From Numida meleagris (Eukaryota > Chordata > Aves > Galliformes > Numididae), in the NCBI RefSeq assembly GCF_002078875.1, contig NC_034410.1, forward strand, positions 83,043,506 through 83,107,505: a stretch of 64,000 nucleotides of DNA, written 5' to 3'. Each line of letters starts with the position of its first letter. Position 1 is the first letter of the stretch. A program made the translations under genes and the position numbers. Of the stretch, positions 26,101 to 41,100 are shown piece after piece. The notes under the pieces are model-generated. The model saw only the letters and a program-made list of their open reading frames with translations. It did no database searches and was not told the DNA's origin.

Positions 26101-29100
26101 TATTAAATAAGCTAACATTATAAAACCCAACAAGCCATCTAAATTTACAATCAATAAACAAAATCATACTTTTTCCCCTGCTGTTAGATGTGAAATGTGG
26201 TGCCAGACTTGCAAGGATTCTCTCTTCTACTTTTTTAGAAAACTTCTAAGATTTTGACAGACATCTGCTTTCAAAACGAAGAACTCAAGAATCCTCACAC
26301 AAATAACCTAATTTTATAACTTCACAGAACTTCCACATGGAATCTACTAGAAGCTTTAAAACACCAAGAATCCAAAAGTAATCCCTACATAGTTTGCACT
26401 TCCATGCAGCCTACTGCATTATTCACCTGAAAGGATTCTAATACAGTCTAAACAACATCCCCTTCAGCATGATAAAGAGGTAGTTGCTTCAGACAAATCA
26501 AAGCATCAAGAGATTATCAGCTGAGAACTGATTAGACAAGATTCCACTCTAACACAAAATCTGCTGTAGGCTACTGACATCATGGTGAGCCAGCAATGAT
26601 CCTGGTCTTGCAGCACAGACCAATGAACCAGGCACCACAGCATGTTAGAGCAACTGTCAGAAAAGAGATCAACCCATTACTATCTACACAAATTTAAAAA
26701 GAAAAGGCTACAGATGCTATCCTTCCATGGCTAATACTAAGTCCAGGAAAAAACAACAAATTATGCCCATTAAATTATGTTAATTAAATGTGATTTAAAC
26801 TAGCAACCTATAAGAAAAACATGTAACATTATGTTACGTTAGGACTCTAGATAGAAAGGCATTTCATATAAAGCAGTAATTCTGATTTTTAAAGGAGTCT
26901 TTTCCTTGGAAGATGGCCATCTATTACTTCAAGATACTATCCATCCTTCTAAATTCCAAACCATACTAATCTTCCCTGAAACTGCCATTCTAACAAATAT
27001 TATTCTTCATGAAACCAATTAGAAAGACCAAGTTATGTTGAGTAATAAATACATTGTCAGCAGTGTGGCTTGAGAATGTCACAATACTGGAATAAGGACT
27101 GGGAAACAAAAAGCTCTTCGCAGATAACTCACTCAGATCTACATTTATGGTGACTACCATCACCTTGATTTTCAAAAAAAGAAGTTGACCTTGTGTCTTT
27201 CACTGTGTCAGAAAGGTTGAGAATGGAAAACAAACATACAAAATGACAACATGATTATGCAACAGGATGCTGAATACAGAAAACCTAATGTTCCCCCAAG
27301 TGTATATTTTCATTTTGTTAAATTTTGATTAAGAGTTTCGCTCAGGAAGATAAGGAAAGTCGGATGAATACCAACAAGACATACCTACAAGTTTTAATTC
27401 TCAGTTTGCTTATATCATCTACATCAGATTAATCATGTCTTGTGTCTTGAAAGGCCAGTAAGAAGTGCCTCAGCACAGACTTAAGATTTTTTTGTTTGCT
27501 TGACCTGCCACTCTGGTAAAGAGGAAGCTAACACTACAGGCCCCTAATGGTGGGGAATTACTCAGTAAAATAAACAGGCAAGAGAAAAGAATTCCTCTAC
27601 AGACTTGGAGATGGAACACAGGAGGCAAATTTCTCAAGCTTTACTAGTTTGAAATGATAGCAGTTGCTTTCTCAGCACCTACCATCCGCTGAACTGTGTC
27701 TTAAGTATGTTCATAGAACTTCCATCTCAGATTTGGCAAAATAATATGAAATTCAGTTAAAAATATTGCATCGGGGCTAGAGCAAATATGATGCAACGCG
27801 TCTTCTCAAATCTATATTGCGTTTCAGCAATTATGACTATTTTTTTTCCCATGATCCTCAAAGGATAGATATGAACGAATGAAGAAGAACAAATATTCAC
27901 AGGGCTAGGTTCGAAATCCTAACAATGGTTTAAAAACTTAACATAATTTTAAAATATTTGCCATAGGGTGTGCGTAATACTACTGACTCACTTCAGATCT
28001 CATTTCAAAACATTGCTCTCCTCAAACTATAAGATGAGAAATTCACTCTTTCATATTTCTTTCTTAGAAGGTCCAGTGAATACCACAATCATTCATGTCA
28101 AATATGTTGCTGGCACTGATCTCATCAAAACAATGTCTCAGACAGCCGTATTCACTATACTTGCCAAGAGGGACGCAAGGAATACTGCCAGAATACACAA
28201 TAACCTGTCTCCCTCTCCCTAAACTCCAAAACAAACATGTCTGAAAACTTAAGCATCAAAAAATGTTGTAAATGAATAAAGAATTATTTTTTTCCTAGTG
28301 CAGTATATTCAAGTATTGTTATTCATAACTTTTATTACATGACCTATTTGAACAGAGTGCTTGCAATACAGTTAGACTTCAGTCTACCACAACAGCTACC
28401 AATGACTAATCTACCAAAACCATTCAATGAAAGCATTGGTTTCACTGAAAGAATCCAGAAAATAAAGTGCTTTCCAACACATATCACCACAGATCTGTGC
28501 AGGCTTCTAGTCTGTCCTCTGCAGGACATAACCAGTCATATCTTTGGCTACTATAGCAGCAAAGCCATGACCCCTGCATACCCACTCCAAGATTCCTCAG
28601 AGTCTTCCCTCAGTAGTCTCCAGGACAAGGTCTTCCTAAAGATGACTGAATTTATTCATGCCTGTCTACAAGTTCCCTCCTAAAGAAATCTTAGCCTTCT
28701 GGAAACTTCTAGAATCAGTTTAACTGTGAAGGAGTAGAGGCCTCAAGTGTTGTGTTCCTGAACTTGAACATCTAGAAAAGCAAACCAGATTACTACTTAT
28801 GCTAAAGGAAGAGTTGCTGTGTGAGTTCGGTTATCTCTGTTTTGTCCCCATAACTGACAAAATGGCATGCATGCTCTGGACTGTGCTAGGCAGCCACACG
28901 TGAAGTTCTGAACTACTCACTACATCCATCAGTGGTAAAGAAAGAAGAGGGAATAGTTAGAGTACTGAAATATGGCAAAAAAAATATTCAGGAATATTAG
29001 GGGAAGAAGAAAATTGAGATATTTTAGGGCAGAAATCAAAGGAACTAGGAGAGCAGGGAACTAGTTCTGCTGCAATAAAAATAAGGACAGAGCATCAGTC

Positions 29101-32100
29101 TTTAGAGATTCAGATTCCACTTGCTCAAATACTCACAAACAGTTTCTTAGGTTAACATATTTGCATGCAGCATGAGTATCTGAGCAACACCGCTAATTCT
29201 AAATCTGCAGTCTTACAAGGCACAAATTAGCAAGGTTAGCAAGAGTAATCAGCAGTAGACTTCAACTGGAATAACCAATTACAATCTTCATATTACACTC
29301 AGGAGAAAAGAGAAAGCACTGTTATTGAGGCTTGGCTCCCTTCTGTACCACCCCTTCCATAGGGGAACAAGAAAAACCTGTAGGATTTCAGGTCAAATCT
29401 GTAGGATCAATCCTGTAAGATTTCAGGGTCAAAGACCCTTGATCCAAAAAAATCACATATACCTAATTCAGTGGTCTAGATGGTTGCCATTAACAATGTA
29501 CTATGCTAACTGTTCTACTCCTTGTAATAGTTAAAACTTCATGAAATAAATTTCTAACACACTGGCATTAGACTCTGAAAAAGATTAATTTTGCACCTAC
29601 ATACTGAAACCAAGATTTTCATTTAATACACATTATATGAAATATAACTAACTTGAATCTTCCTTTTGTACTTTTTTTTTTTTTTTTTTAAGAGCTCACG
29701 AGACAAGAGAAAACTAAAAATTAATGTTACCTGTGTTGTTCATGTAGTGCTTCTACTTTGGTAAGAAAATCTTTGTTCTGTTCTGGTATAAAGTTGTAAT
29801 TGGACAGATATCCTGAATGATGTACTGAAGCATCATAGTCTCCAAGTTGTGCTGTTGGAAAACAATAAACACAAAGCTTTCATAGTTAATTATCAATTAG
29901 AAGAAATCCTTTCTCCTTATTAAAATAAAACGCGCACATGTAAGGGGAAATGCAAGACTTACAAATTATTTCCCTGCGGACAAGCCATGTTAAACACAGT
30001 TAACTGTATTATGTCCACAAAGAAAAACTTTTCAAAATATGCTTACCCTAAATATAATCTCAGGTACTGAAAAAGATCAGTACTTCACTTACTCATACAG
30101 CCACACTTTTGCAACCCAATCTGTAACACCACCACACAGGTAGTACAGTATGTGCCATGTTGGCACAGACAAGTAGTACTGTAACATTAAAGGGAAGCAA
30201 AATGCTCCAGAAAGACAAATGAAATCAATTTATCTTTACTTGACCATAAAAGATCAGAAGTCTTCAGTTATATCTGTCACTTAAAAAGCAACTACTCTGT
30301 ACACTGTAAAAACTGCTCTAACTAGATCCACTGGAAACTGCCCTAAGAATTCAACTGTTAATTTTGCCCCTGCTGAACATGAATTATTTAATGTAGCATA
30401 AGAAACAATTCCTGATTCACACACAGTAGTAACATGCTGCTACCAAAATTAAACGCATGCTTATAGAAAAATAAACTAAAAACAACATTCCTTAAAATTT
30501 TACCCTTTAATTAATGATACTGAACAGTATATATTTTTAAATAGTTACTAGATAAAAAATAATTCTTATACACAGTTGGTGGGATATATGAAAACATGAA
30601 AGTATAAATGACCACAAATCTACAGCCCCAGTCCATGCAAATATTATTTAAGAATATGTCACCATAAATTTATATCCTGGAAGAGACAGATACACGTAAC
30701 TCTTGTTATAAAGATGAAAGGTTTGTAGAAGGAAGGCGGTTGACTCAACCTGGCAGACCTACCCAGCTTCAATTTAAAACCTTTATTTCATGTTAACTTT
30801 GGTACTTTTATGAAATACCTGAAGACATTAAACCCTAAAATTATGGGATATTTAAGCAATTCACTAGAACTTGTACAGTTCTCCTTTTTTGCTTGAGAGC
30901 ATGAAGTTTTCTTTTTATATGCAAGAAACCATTAAAGATTCCCAAAACTTTTCTGTATGGTGCGTACATTAGCACAGGAAAAAGTATCTGTGTTTACCGT
31001 CTATACCACAGTATGGAAAACAGCAACTAAATCATGAAGTTAAAGAACAAACCTTTAGGAACAATTCTGTTACCATTATTTAATAGAAGAGAGATTCAAA
31101 TGATTTGGGCTAGAGGAAAAGTAAAAATAAAAACAGGCGTACTTCAGAAATAACTTACAGGTACAATCATAGAATAGAATTAGCTAGGTTGGAAAAGACC
31201 TACAAGATCATCCAGTCCAACCATCCACCTACCACCAATAACCCCACTAAACCATGTCTCTCAACACTATATCTAATTTTTTTTTTTTCATTCAATATGA
31301 GACAGGTTCTAATTAGTCATCTTCTACATATGGAATTTGCTCTGGTCTCTTTTTCACTTCTCCTAGATATGTGAGGTCATACCAATACAGGGAGCAGCTC
31401 AGAGTACTACTTGCTTCTTCTTCAGCTCCCCAGACAACACTTCAACTGACACAGTGAAAGAGAAACTATAAACACTGATGAGCAGACATCTTAAAAGAGT
31501 AATGGTCTTGAGCAGGATTTTATTTATCCAAGAAAGAGAAAAAATTAGGGAGTGTCAAGACAACAGTAAAATCCATAAGGCTTCCACCTCTTTATTGGAT
31601 TTTTGCAGCAGAGACTGGGGGAAAGAGTACATTATGATATTTTCAAAGTTTCTCCTGACATTGCTGCTGGCCTAAGTGATCAGAACAGAAGCTGATACAG
31701 ACTGAATGAATATGAAGTTGCAGTAAACAAAAGTGAGGTGTGTTTCCTGATTTGATTTTTTTTAAACACATTTTTTCCTACTCTATTTGCTCTTTAAATC
31801 ATAATAACTGGGTAAGAGCAATAAATTTGAACCAAGAAAGAATTAAAAAAATCAGTTATTTTCATATCAGTTCCCTGTATTTTACAGTTTTATATTTAAT
31901 ATGACAAGCTTTAAAGAAGGGAATATAACAGAACAATTCATACAGAAGGCAATATTCAGTGTAAAAAGGCATTTCTTTTATAACTCAGTAAACTGATATT
32001 GCAATAGCCAAGGAACCATATAATAATTTTCCTTGGGTGAAGTCCCAATTCAATACCGTATGAATTTAAGAATGTTTGAAAAAACAACAAAAAGATCTTG

Positions 32101-35100
32101 AGCCCATACATGTTGACAAAGGATATGAACTGTCTATGCCCTAGTGTAGCCTAAATAAATCATGCTTTCTTCAGATTTTTTTTTTTTTTAAACAAAGAAC
32201 TTGCTCAGTCAGAATGATGTGGGAGGCTGCATATTTTTGTCTCTTTTTCCTGACAGCAGAAAAACTTCTGTGCAGAAAGGCAACAAAGGAATCAAAGGAC
32301 TAGTTCAAGTGAGGGTAAAAAAATAAAATTAAAAAAATTAGACATTTTGGTAGAATTCTGATGCAGAAGATGGGAAGACCAGAAAAGATGACGGGCAACA
32401 GACAAATTTGAACACTGGCAACTCAAAGCTGAAGTGAAAAGACCCCGACCAACCTGATCTGACTTTGAAGAAGTCTCTTCCAAGCTGAAATTCTCTGTGG
32501 TTACACTTATGCATGTTATTTTTGACGTGCAAACTCCTGTTACATGATCAAGATAACAGTTTGCTTGTCTCCAGTTTTAGAAATTGATGTTGAATGCTAA
32601 CAGCACCAAAATATTGGCAGTTCAATCTGGTCCTGTTCTTTATTTCCACAAAGATGTCTGGCAGTTTCACAAAGTATAGTAGTAAAAAGGTCAGCTGTTA
32701 GCTTCATATAACTTACATAGGAATAGAAAAGTATCACCATTCATGGGAAAAATGTCACAGAGGTGCAGAAGACAAGTTGGTTTTGAATTCTAGAAAGTTT
32801 TCTTATGTTTGTGTACAAAGCAGTAGCACCAGAACCTGTTTTTGCATATAGGTGTTCCAAACAAACACAAACATCAGAAGGATAGTGTATGAATGCTTAA
32901 TTTACTCAGCATGATCTGGAATCAGTCAGATATTACAGAGAATTCAGTTCAAAAGAATCCTGAGAGAAGTTAGTGCCTGAAAGTAGGTTTAGTGTCAACT
33001 CTCTGAAGCCCTGAGAAGTAGGAGGTATACCCGAAAAAGATCAATTCATTTCACAATGAATTTGTAACTTTTTGCAGTGTTGAATATTTTACTTGACATT
33101 AATAAAACAATAAGTGAACTGAACTGCCTGATCTTCGAAGAGGACAATAATATGAGCAGCTTATGTTACCAGTGGAATGGAAAATTAACAAATGATGGGA
33201 CAAGTTCAGGATATAAATTATATAGTAATAGCAGTTTCTCATTATATTGTAGGAATAACATGAATGGAAGTTTAAGTCAAAAAGGTTACATTAGTTAACT
33301 TTTTAGCAAAGAGTAAAAATTGTCAGGTGAGAAAACTGCAATCCAAGGTTAAAATATAGTTACAGCCACATGACCGGTCTACATAGGAGGATACCAATAA
33401 CGAGTTAAGTGCAGAGAGAAGAGTAAAACACGATACTGAAAGTTGATTGTAAATCTGTCTTCATGTGAACACTGAAGTACAGAAGGAAAAGATGTGTCCT
33501 CATTAGTACACTTGAAGTAGTTTAGGCACTGCTAGTTACTGCAGAGAAATATAAATACAAGATATTCCGTTATGAAAATACTTCTGGAATCAGAAGAAAA
33601 ACCACTACAGCAGAGTACAGTTTTGAAGAAGCAACATAGGAATGTAGCCTCTTATTAAAAAGAGACTAAAATGACACTAAATGGAGCACTGAAATGAGTA
33701 AAATCCACATAGACAGAGATTAAAGTAGAACTAGATATCACACGAATGAAACCAACTTCTTTTGATGATGACTGTACATAGTTGCTGAACACACAGAAGC
33801 TAGTCACTTTGTGGTGAGATGGAATGAGAAAATAGGCATTAAAAAAAGTGAAGGAACATTTGTAGAAAAATAACTATACATACACAACAGTGGTTTCAAA
33901 GTTATCCATTAAGACTCCAAAAAGAAAAACGAGTCAAACATCCTATTGCATTTCATTTTGGAAAATTAAATAAATCAGCTGCTCATAACTCACAATTAAA
34001 CATGAAAAAAAATAAAAACAGCAATTCAGTAGATCTCAAATACAAAATGTACTTCAAAAACCATACAATCAAAATCAGAAAAAGCACTGAGAAAAGTGAA
34101 GCATATCCCAAGCACAAGAGCCATTTTTCCTGAAAACAAACAAAAACAGCAACAAAAAAACAAACAAATAAAAACTATGAGGATAGGGGCAAGGAATAAG
34201 ATAAAATACTTGTGGATGGGAACAATTATCAGTACTTCCAAGACATTCAAAGGTTTTGTAGAACTAATGCATCTTAACACTGCACTGATCTGTCACTTGT
34301 GCCTCAGAATTCACTACAACTCATTATCATGACTATAATAATGTATTACATAAATCCTGATCCTTGTGAGACTGTTCTATTCCCATTTTTAGTTATGTTA
34401 CACAGAAGTAAATATTAATAGGTTCATCCACCTTAAAAACATAGAAGAAATAGCACTTATACTTCAAGACACTGTAAAAAGTCAGAGTTAAATCCATTTG
34501 GTGGCCAGTCACAAGTGGTATCCCCCAGGGCTCAGAACTGGGGCCACTCCTATTCAACATCTTTATCAATGATCTTGATGAGGGGAAAGTGCACCCTCAG
34601 CAAGTTCACAGACGACACCAAGCTGGGAAGGAGTGTTGATGTGCCAGAGGGTAGAAAGGCTGTACAGAAGTACCTGGATAGACTGCATCGATGGGCCATG
34701 GTAAACCATATGATTTTTCAATAGGGCCAAGTGTCGGGTCCTGCACTTTGGTCACAACAACCCCAGGCAACCCTACAGGCTTGGGGAGGAGTGGCTGGAG
34801 AGCTGCCTGATGGAAAGGGACCTTGGTGTGCTGATGAACAGTCGGCTGAATATGAGCCAGCAGTGTGCCCAGGTGGCCAAGAAGGCCAATGGCATCCTGG
34901 AGTGTATCAGGAATGGTGTGGTAAGCAGGATTAGGAAAGTCATCCTGTGATGTGCCCCTGTACTTGGCACTGGTGAGGCCCCACCTTGAGTACTGTGTTC
35001 AGTTTTGGGTGCCTCAATACAAAAATGACATTGAGGTGCTGGAGCAGGTCCAAAGAAGGGCAACAAGGCTTGTGAAGGGCTTGGAGAATATGCCCTACGA

Positions 35101-38100
35101 GGAGTGACTAAAAGAACTGGGGCTGTTTAGTCTGGGGAAGAGGAGGCTGAGGGGAGACCTTATTGCTCTCCTCAAATACCTGAAAGGTGATTGCAGTGAG
35201 AGCAGGGCTGGTCTCTCCTCACTGGTGACAGGACAAGGGGAAATGGCCTCAAGCTGCGCCAGGGGAGGTTTAGGTTGGATATCAGGAAAAACTTCTTTAC
35301 AGAAAGGGTTGTTAAGCACTGAACAGGCTCCCCAGGGAGGTGGTTGAGTCACCATCCCTGAATGTGTTTAAAAACCATTTGGATGTGGTGCCTGGGGACA
35401 TGATTTAGTGGTGGGCTGTTCGAGTTAGAGTAGTATGGTTATGTTGTGGTTGGACTTGATGATCTTGAAGGTCTTTTCCAACCTGAGCAATTCTATGATT
35501 CTACGATTCTAAGTCAACTTCCTTGGCAATGGCCAATATCCCAGTCTGGGATTCTCCATTTCAGAGATTACAGCACTGTACTTCAATGTTTAAAAGTATT
35601 ATAGATTCAAACAACAATTTGCAGCATAGTGGAATGATAACAGACAAACAACAATTGGAGTAATGATCTCCTGAAGTCCTCTGTATTGCTTATCACAACT
35701 ATAAAATGAAGTTAAGGGAGATCAGCCCCAAAAAGCTGCAGAGCTTCTGTACACAAGCTGTCAGGATGATCTTAGCAGAGCAGTTCTACGAGCTGCCAGC
35801 AAGCTCAAGATCAGCAACCTAGACCACAATGAGCCATGTGAAAGAAAACAGGCAAGTATTTTAATTAATCTGCTTAAGCGGATTCTAGTATCAAGGGCTT
35901 CTTCACCACCACCAATAACATGCTGGTACTGTCGATGACAAGTGTTGCAGACATGATAAAATGCACCTTTGACTAAACAGCAGAGTTACACACTACAGAA
36001 GGACAGACAGGCCACGTACACAATCCTTATACTACCTCACATATATGGTAAATAATTTCAAATATTGGAAATTCAGATCAAAGTTTTCTGTATTTATCAA
36101 ATCTGACTGTGGTTCCAAAGCATAAGGGCTACCAGTACCCTGGAGAGTAGCCAAAACTTTGATCTTTGAGTAAATGTCAGACTGCATGATGTCCTTCTGA
36201 ATGTTATTTCCCTTCAAAAAAGAATGGGAAAGCACAATGCTTAATGATACAAAAGAAAAAAAGAAAATCAAAGCACTAGCTGCAAAGAGGCAACTCTCTG
36301 CAAATTAGGAAACCTAAGGTTTTGATGACTTATTTAAAAAAATATTAATAAATAAAAAGCTTTATCTATTTACGATTTAGTTAGAAGAATCAGGCAAGAA
36401 GAAAGTGGTTGGAGAAACTCTGTGGTGCAACTCTAACTTGTAGAGATGCTGTTCATGAGCATGATGTTCCTCCAAATCCTCCAGCCTGTATACTCTGACG
36501 CAGATGCGATCTCAGCCTTGTCCAACTCCTGCTGGAACTCCCCAAACTGAAAGCAACTCTGACCCCTAATTCCTGAGGAACGTGCATTTTAAGCTCACCC
36601 TTCCTAAAATCCTCACCTTCACAAGCTTCCTTTTCTTCAAAGAACCTTTAAATCACAAGCAAACCATCAACCCCTTCCTGAGTAAACTGCTGAAAAAAGA
36701 CAACAGGGTGCTAGAGACCTCCTGTTTCTCATAGCACAGCTGAGAAGGGATAAGAGAAATTATGTTTAGAGGAGGAAAAAAAAATAGGCAGTCACAGTGA
36801 ATCACTGGACAACTGAAGCTCAAGAAAAATAAAGCTTACAGGTATTCATAGTATTTTGTGGTGGCTTTGCTGCTGTGTTTCAGATTCAAGTCCTAAGCCA
36901 TCAAAGGACTAACACACATGGGAGCATATTCCCACCAAACCCATGGGACCTCTTACATACCCGTAGTTAGGCATGTTTAAATGGAAATGGGAACTTACTA
37001 CAGGCAATGACAGGAAACAAGTGCTTATAAATCAGGTACATAACATTTTGAATAAAAAAAAGTGACACATCAAACACATCCATTATTTAATTTTATAGAC
37101 TCTATAACATTCTCATTTTACACTGGTAGGAAACAAGGGGTACAATCCATTACTAAATTTTGTTATTTTTATGGAAGAGCATGCTTCTATTCAAGCAGTT
37201 TTGAAATGTGAGATGCAGTTCGTTAAGCTCTCCTTAAAAAAGGATCTCAAAATTCACTAATTGCTTCTGGCAAAAATGCATTTGCCAAAATTAAACTAAC
37301 TTACGATTTAACGTTTTTAGACAGTTGGGAGCTCTCCCTCTGCATAAAAGGGAAGTTACAGAAAATCATCACAGGAAATGGCTCAGGTGAAACTGTTTCA
37401 TGGCAACTTCAAACAATTGCTTTTTAACAAGGAAATACCCCATACTTACGAACTTAAGCTCTCCTTAAAAAGTACAAATAGAGATTAAAGTATCAAAAGA
37501 AAACTAAAGCACTTTTACTTGACAAGAATCCCAGCAAACACATGGAGGTAAGGAGAAATACATGCTCCGATTTCAGAAGGTCCTTTCTATTCGATCATTG
37601 TCTGAATGGCAATAACCTGGTAGCAAAACAGAGACTACTTTCTTTTAAGGGAGTATGTCTTTATTGAATGTTTCATTCTCTGCTGAAGCAGCAAATAAAG
37701 ATAGCTGTTGCTGTATGTATGATACCTAAGAGAAAAAAAGGATTTTTTTTTTTAAACTGGTAATTGCACTAATAGGAAAATCAGGAAAGTAGCTGAATGG
37801 GAAATTCCAGAATCTACCAGGAAAGAGAAAGATTAAAACATACCGTAGCACCCTTCCACAATCTTTACTGATCTTCATTTTCCTTTAGTAAAACTAACTG
37901 CATGAGAAGGTATGCAAAGCTCTGATAAAACTGAAGGAAAATTGGAATTACTTTGGCATTTGGGGTGCACTACTTGTGACATAACTCATTTTGAAAATCT
38001 TGTTAACTCTGAGCTTGTCATAAACATTTGCTTTCTTCAGTGCACCTTTTCATCTTCTTGCTTTAGCACAATTGCGTTGCCAATACTCCACTAAACACCT

Positions 38101-41100
38101 TAATGGTTTTGAGAGTTCTAGCATTCCAGTGCCCAAACTGTCCCAGTGATGCAGACGTGGGGACTCATTTTCTTTTGCAACAAAACTGGGATGCTAGCCT
38201 TTGATGGAAAACATGTTTTGGTTTCAAACATACTCATTAAGTAGGAATGTGTTTAAAGGTCCATTTAATAAAAGAGAACAGAATACAATAAACACAGAAG
38301 TGATTTCTTTGCAGCCGCTTGGGATTTTCATAGATATCAAGAGCTTGACACTGTATTTTCTTCTTTGAAAACTTTATTTAAATTTTTTAGCTTAATGTCC
38401 TCTTATAACGATTTGTGGACATCACTAGTGTTAAAATAATTATATAACATTCTACTTTGCTATATAGTATTGCTTGCCCCAGCCATTCTACCTTTTTTTT
38501 TTTTGTAATGCAAAACTCACTGATCCTTCAAACTGTATTTTGATAATTTTTTTTTAATCTTTTTTTGCTATACTGAGAAAGGTCTCTCTTCAGCTGTTTT
38601 TAAATCATCCACCTAGTATCCCTTTAAAGCACAGGATTCAAATTTTTTCTTTTTTTCCTTCTACAGAAGATAGCAGAAAAATATCACCCTTGGAACTTCT
38701 TTCCGCGCCAGTAGCAGGCAGATGAAAAGGATGAAAATTATTGTAAGCAGAATCACTGCTGACAGTTTTCCCATATCTAACAAATCAGTATTTCCTGAAA
38801 AAAAACGTTACGTAAGAACATTTGTGTTTCTTAATCATAATAGCTAATTTACTTTCCCCTTAACTGTTCTCTAGGTGATTTCTTATTTCCCTGGAAGGCT
38901 GTCTTGTAGTTACTGTAATGCCCACTAAGCTTTATGATTTTGAAGAAAAAAAAAAAGACAACATTGGGAACAGTACATGTTCTACAAGCACACACAAATA
39001 AGAACACCATTAATCACTGTATCAATTTTTTTTTTTGACAGACTCAAAAAGTAGGCTTTTTCTATGTAGAACATCTCCAGGCTGCAACTTTACCCTCCTT
39101 TCCAAAGTATCACTTGTGGTATTCTGAACATTCCACACAAATAAAGAAATCTTTCCTTATTTTTCATTGGAGAACAACCAAAAACGTACTCACTAATCAA
39201 AGAAAAATTGATTATTACTTACATTGTACTGCGTATGATGCCAGCACAACAGCAGAATTAATAGGGCATGACAACCTGGAAAGGGAGAAATTATTCTTAT
39301 TTAGACATAGACAATATAAATACAAATGTGAGCAAGGTATTTCCAACTATTTCAGCACGTAAAGACTTGTTTATCTTCAAACTGTGTCTGATTTTTAATT
39401 GTGAAGTTTAACCATCAAACCAAACAGACTGCACAGGTTAGTTGTGTAACAGCTTCTTACACGAATGGATGTACCTCATCCTAAAAAGACATATTCTTGC
39501 TGGATGCTTATTCTGGAAACCAAAGAAGGGATTTTTATGTGACTCTGGACACTATTCTAATAGTTGCAATCCAATATATTTAAAACCAGACACAAACACT
39601 AAAATTAGCCAAATGCCAGTACAAAGACAGCTCTGATCTAATGTTCAAATGTGATTCCATAAACAATACCTCCTATGAGATCTTAACAGTAGTATCTATT
39701 TGGTAGCAAGTATCTGGACCAACTTTTTGTACAAATACAAAGGAATCAGGGAAAGGAACCACTGGGTATATGTTCATTATAAAGGGAAGATATCCCAAGA
39801 CTAATGAGAAACAAAAGCATGAACTGCTATTTATGAAATTTATGTACGTGCAGAAACAACATCTCCCACAGCTCAATCACAACAGACTTATAAACCGCTC
39901 TTAATCAGCTGTGCAAAAATTTGAAGTGTCTCCAAGCAACTCAAATTTCTTTAAGCAGAATTTCATGAGGAACTCCTTTATAGCAGGAATTGATACTCTC
40001 AGAAAAAAAAAAAAAGGCTTGTTTGTTCGTTTATGTTTTTAAAGAGAATTATGGAGAAGTTGAAGATTCTTATTACCTTCCTTCCACAATGTCAGTCTTC
40101 AGCTGCAAGAAGAATAAGTGCCTACAAAATATTTTTTGGAAAAATGAAAAAACACATATTTAAAAGGTACTGTTTAAATCGTTAAAAGTATTGATTTTAT
40201 TTTACTATGGAGGTAAGTTTCCTGGCAAACTATACAAACAGATGAATGAAGTTTAATGGCATTTACGAAGACATACTCACGCACCCACTCTCTCTCACAA
40301 TAGTTTTAAGGATGTCTGACCATCAATACTACAACCACAGGACCACAGTATTTATGTCATAATGAACACTGCAAAATACAAAGCACTACAGAATCAGCCT
40401 TCTTTTCTTCCAGGATTACCTACTTGGGATATAATTTCTTTTAAACATTCTGTGACAGTCTATCTTGGGACTGTTTTTAATAACCAATGGAGGATGAGAT
40501 GTTTGTCAAGCAGCATACGCTGACAAAAGCTCTTGAACAATCCCCCAGGAGCCATTTAGCCTTGCTCATATTAGAGCGTTTGACAACACTATTTGGGAGC
40601 AGCACTGGAGAGCTGGGAGCAAAGAATCACAGAGATCAAGTCTTAGAATAATTTCATAGAATCGTAGAATGGTTTGGGTTGGAAGGGACCTTTAAGATCA
40701 TGTAGTTCCAACCCTCCTGCTATAGGCAGAGACATCTCCCTCTAGACCAGGTTGCTTAGAGCCCCATCCAGCCTGGCCCTGAACATTTCCAGGGAGGGTG
40801 CATCCACTGTAAGCAACCTGTTCCAGTGTCTCACCATCCCCACAGTGAAGAATTTCTTCCTGATATCTAGTCTAAATCTACCCTCTTCCAGTTTAAAGCC
40901 ATTTCCCCTCATCCTGTCGCTAATTTAAGTTTAGAACTGCACAACAGTTTACAACTGCATAAAGAGCAAATATCAGAATGGGTCCCTACTTTATTTTTCA
41001 GTTCGAAAATCATCTATAATGTTGTACTATTTATATTCTCTAACATTAACTAGAAGACAAACAAAGAAATTGTTTCAAAAATGTCAGATCTAGAAAACAA

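Larger units (their letters stand above)
25685..29730 (-). other. PTPN3: PTPN3 intron between coding exons 7 and 8
   Basis: An intron of 4046 bases. No transposon was recognised. It contains an imperfect short tandem repeat (about 29378-29432) and an 18-base poly-T (29672-29689) about 40 bases from the exon 7 donor. A 114-codon plus-strand open frame (28339-28683) has no recognisable homology. Confidence 0.75.
29852..39222 (-). other. PTPN3: PTPN3 intron between coding exons 6 and 7 (largest complete intron)
   Basis: An intron of 9371 bases. It holds a short CR1 tail (31165-31290) and a 1-kb antisense CR1 with reverse-transcriptase remnants (34497-35514). It also holds a hydrophobic exon-like minus-strand frame (38794-38661). 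The remainder is AT-rich with nothing recognisable. Confidence 0.8.

Noticed and set aside
27900..27930. tRNA B-box-like GGTTCGAAATCC
   Set aside because: One base too long for the consensus, with no A box and no foldable cloverleaf upstream.
34515..35355. Several open frames on both strands
   Set aside because: They lie wholly inside the CR1 element and are frame-shifted pieces or antisense shadows of its reverse transcriptase and 3' UTR.
39673..39876. Minus-strand frame [20 protein letters not shown] as an exon
   Set aside because: It follows an acceptor-like site, but the only donors are weak or beyond a stop, and its phase does not fit neighbouring exons or the 38794 candidate.
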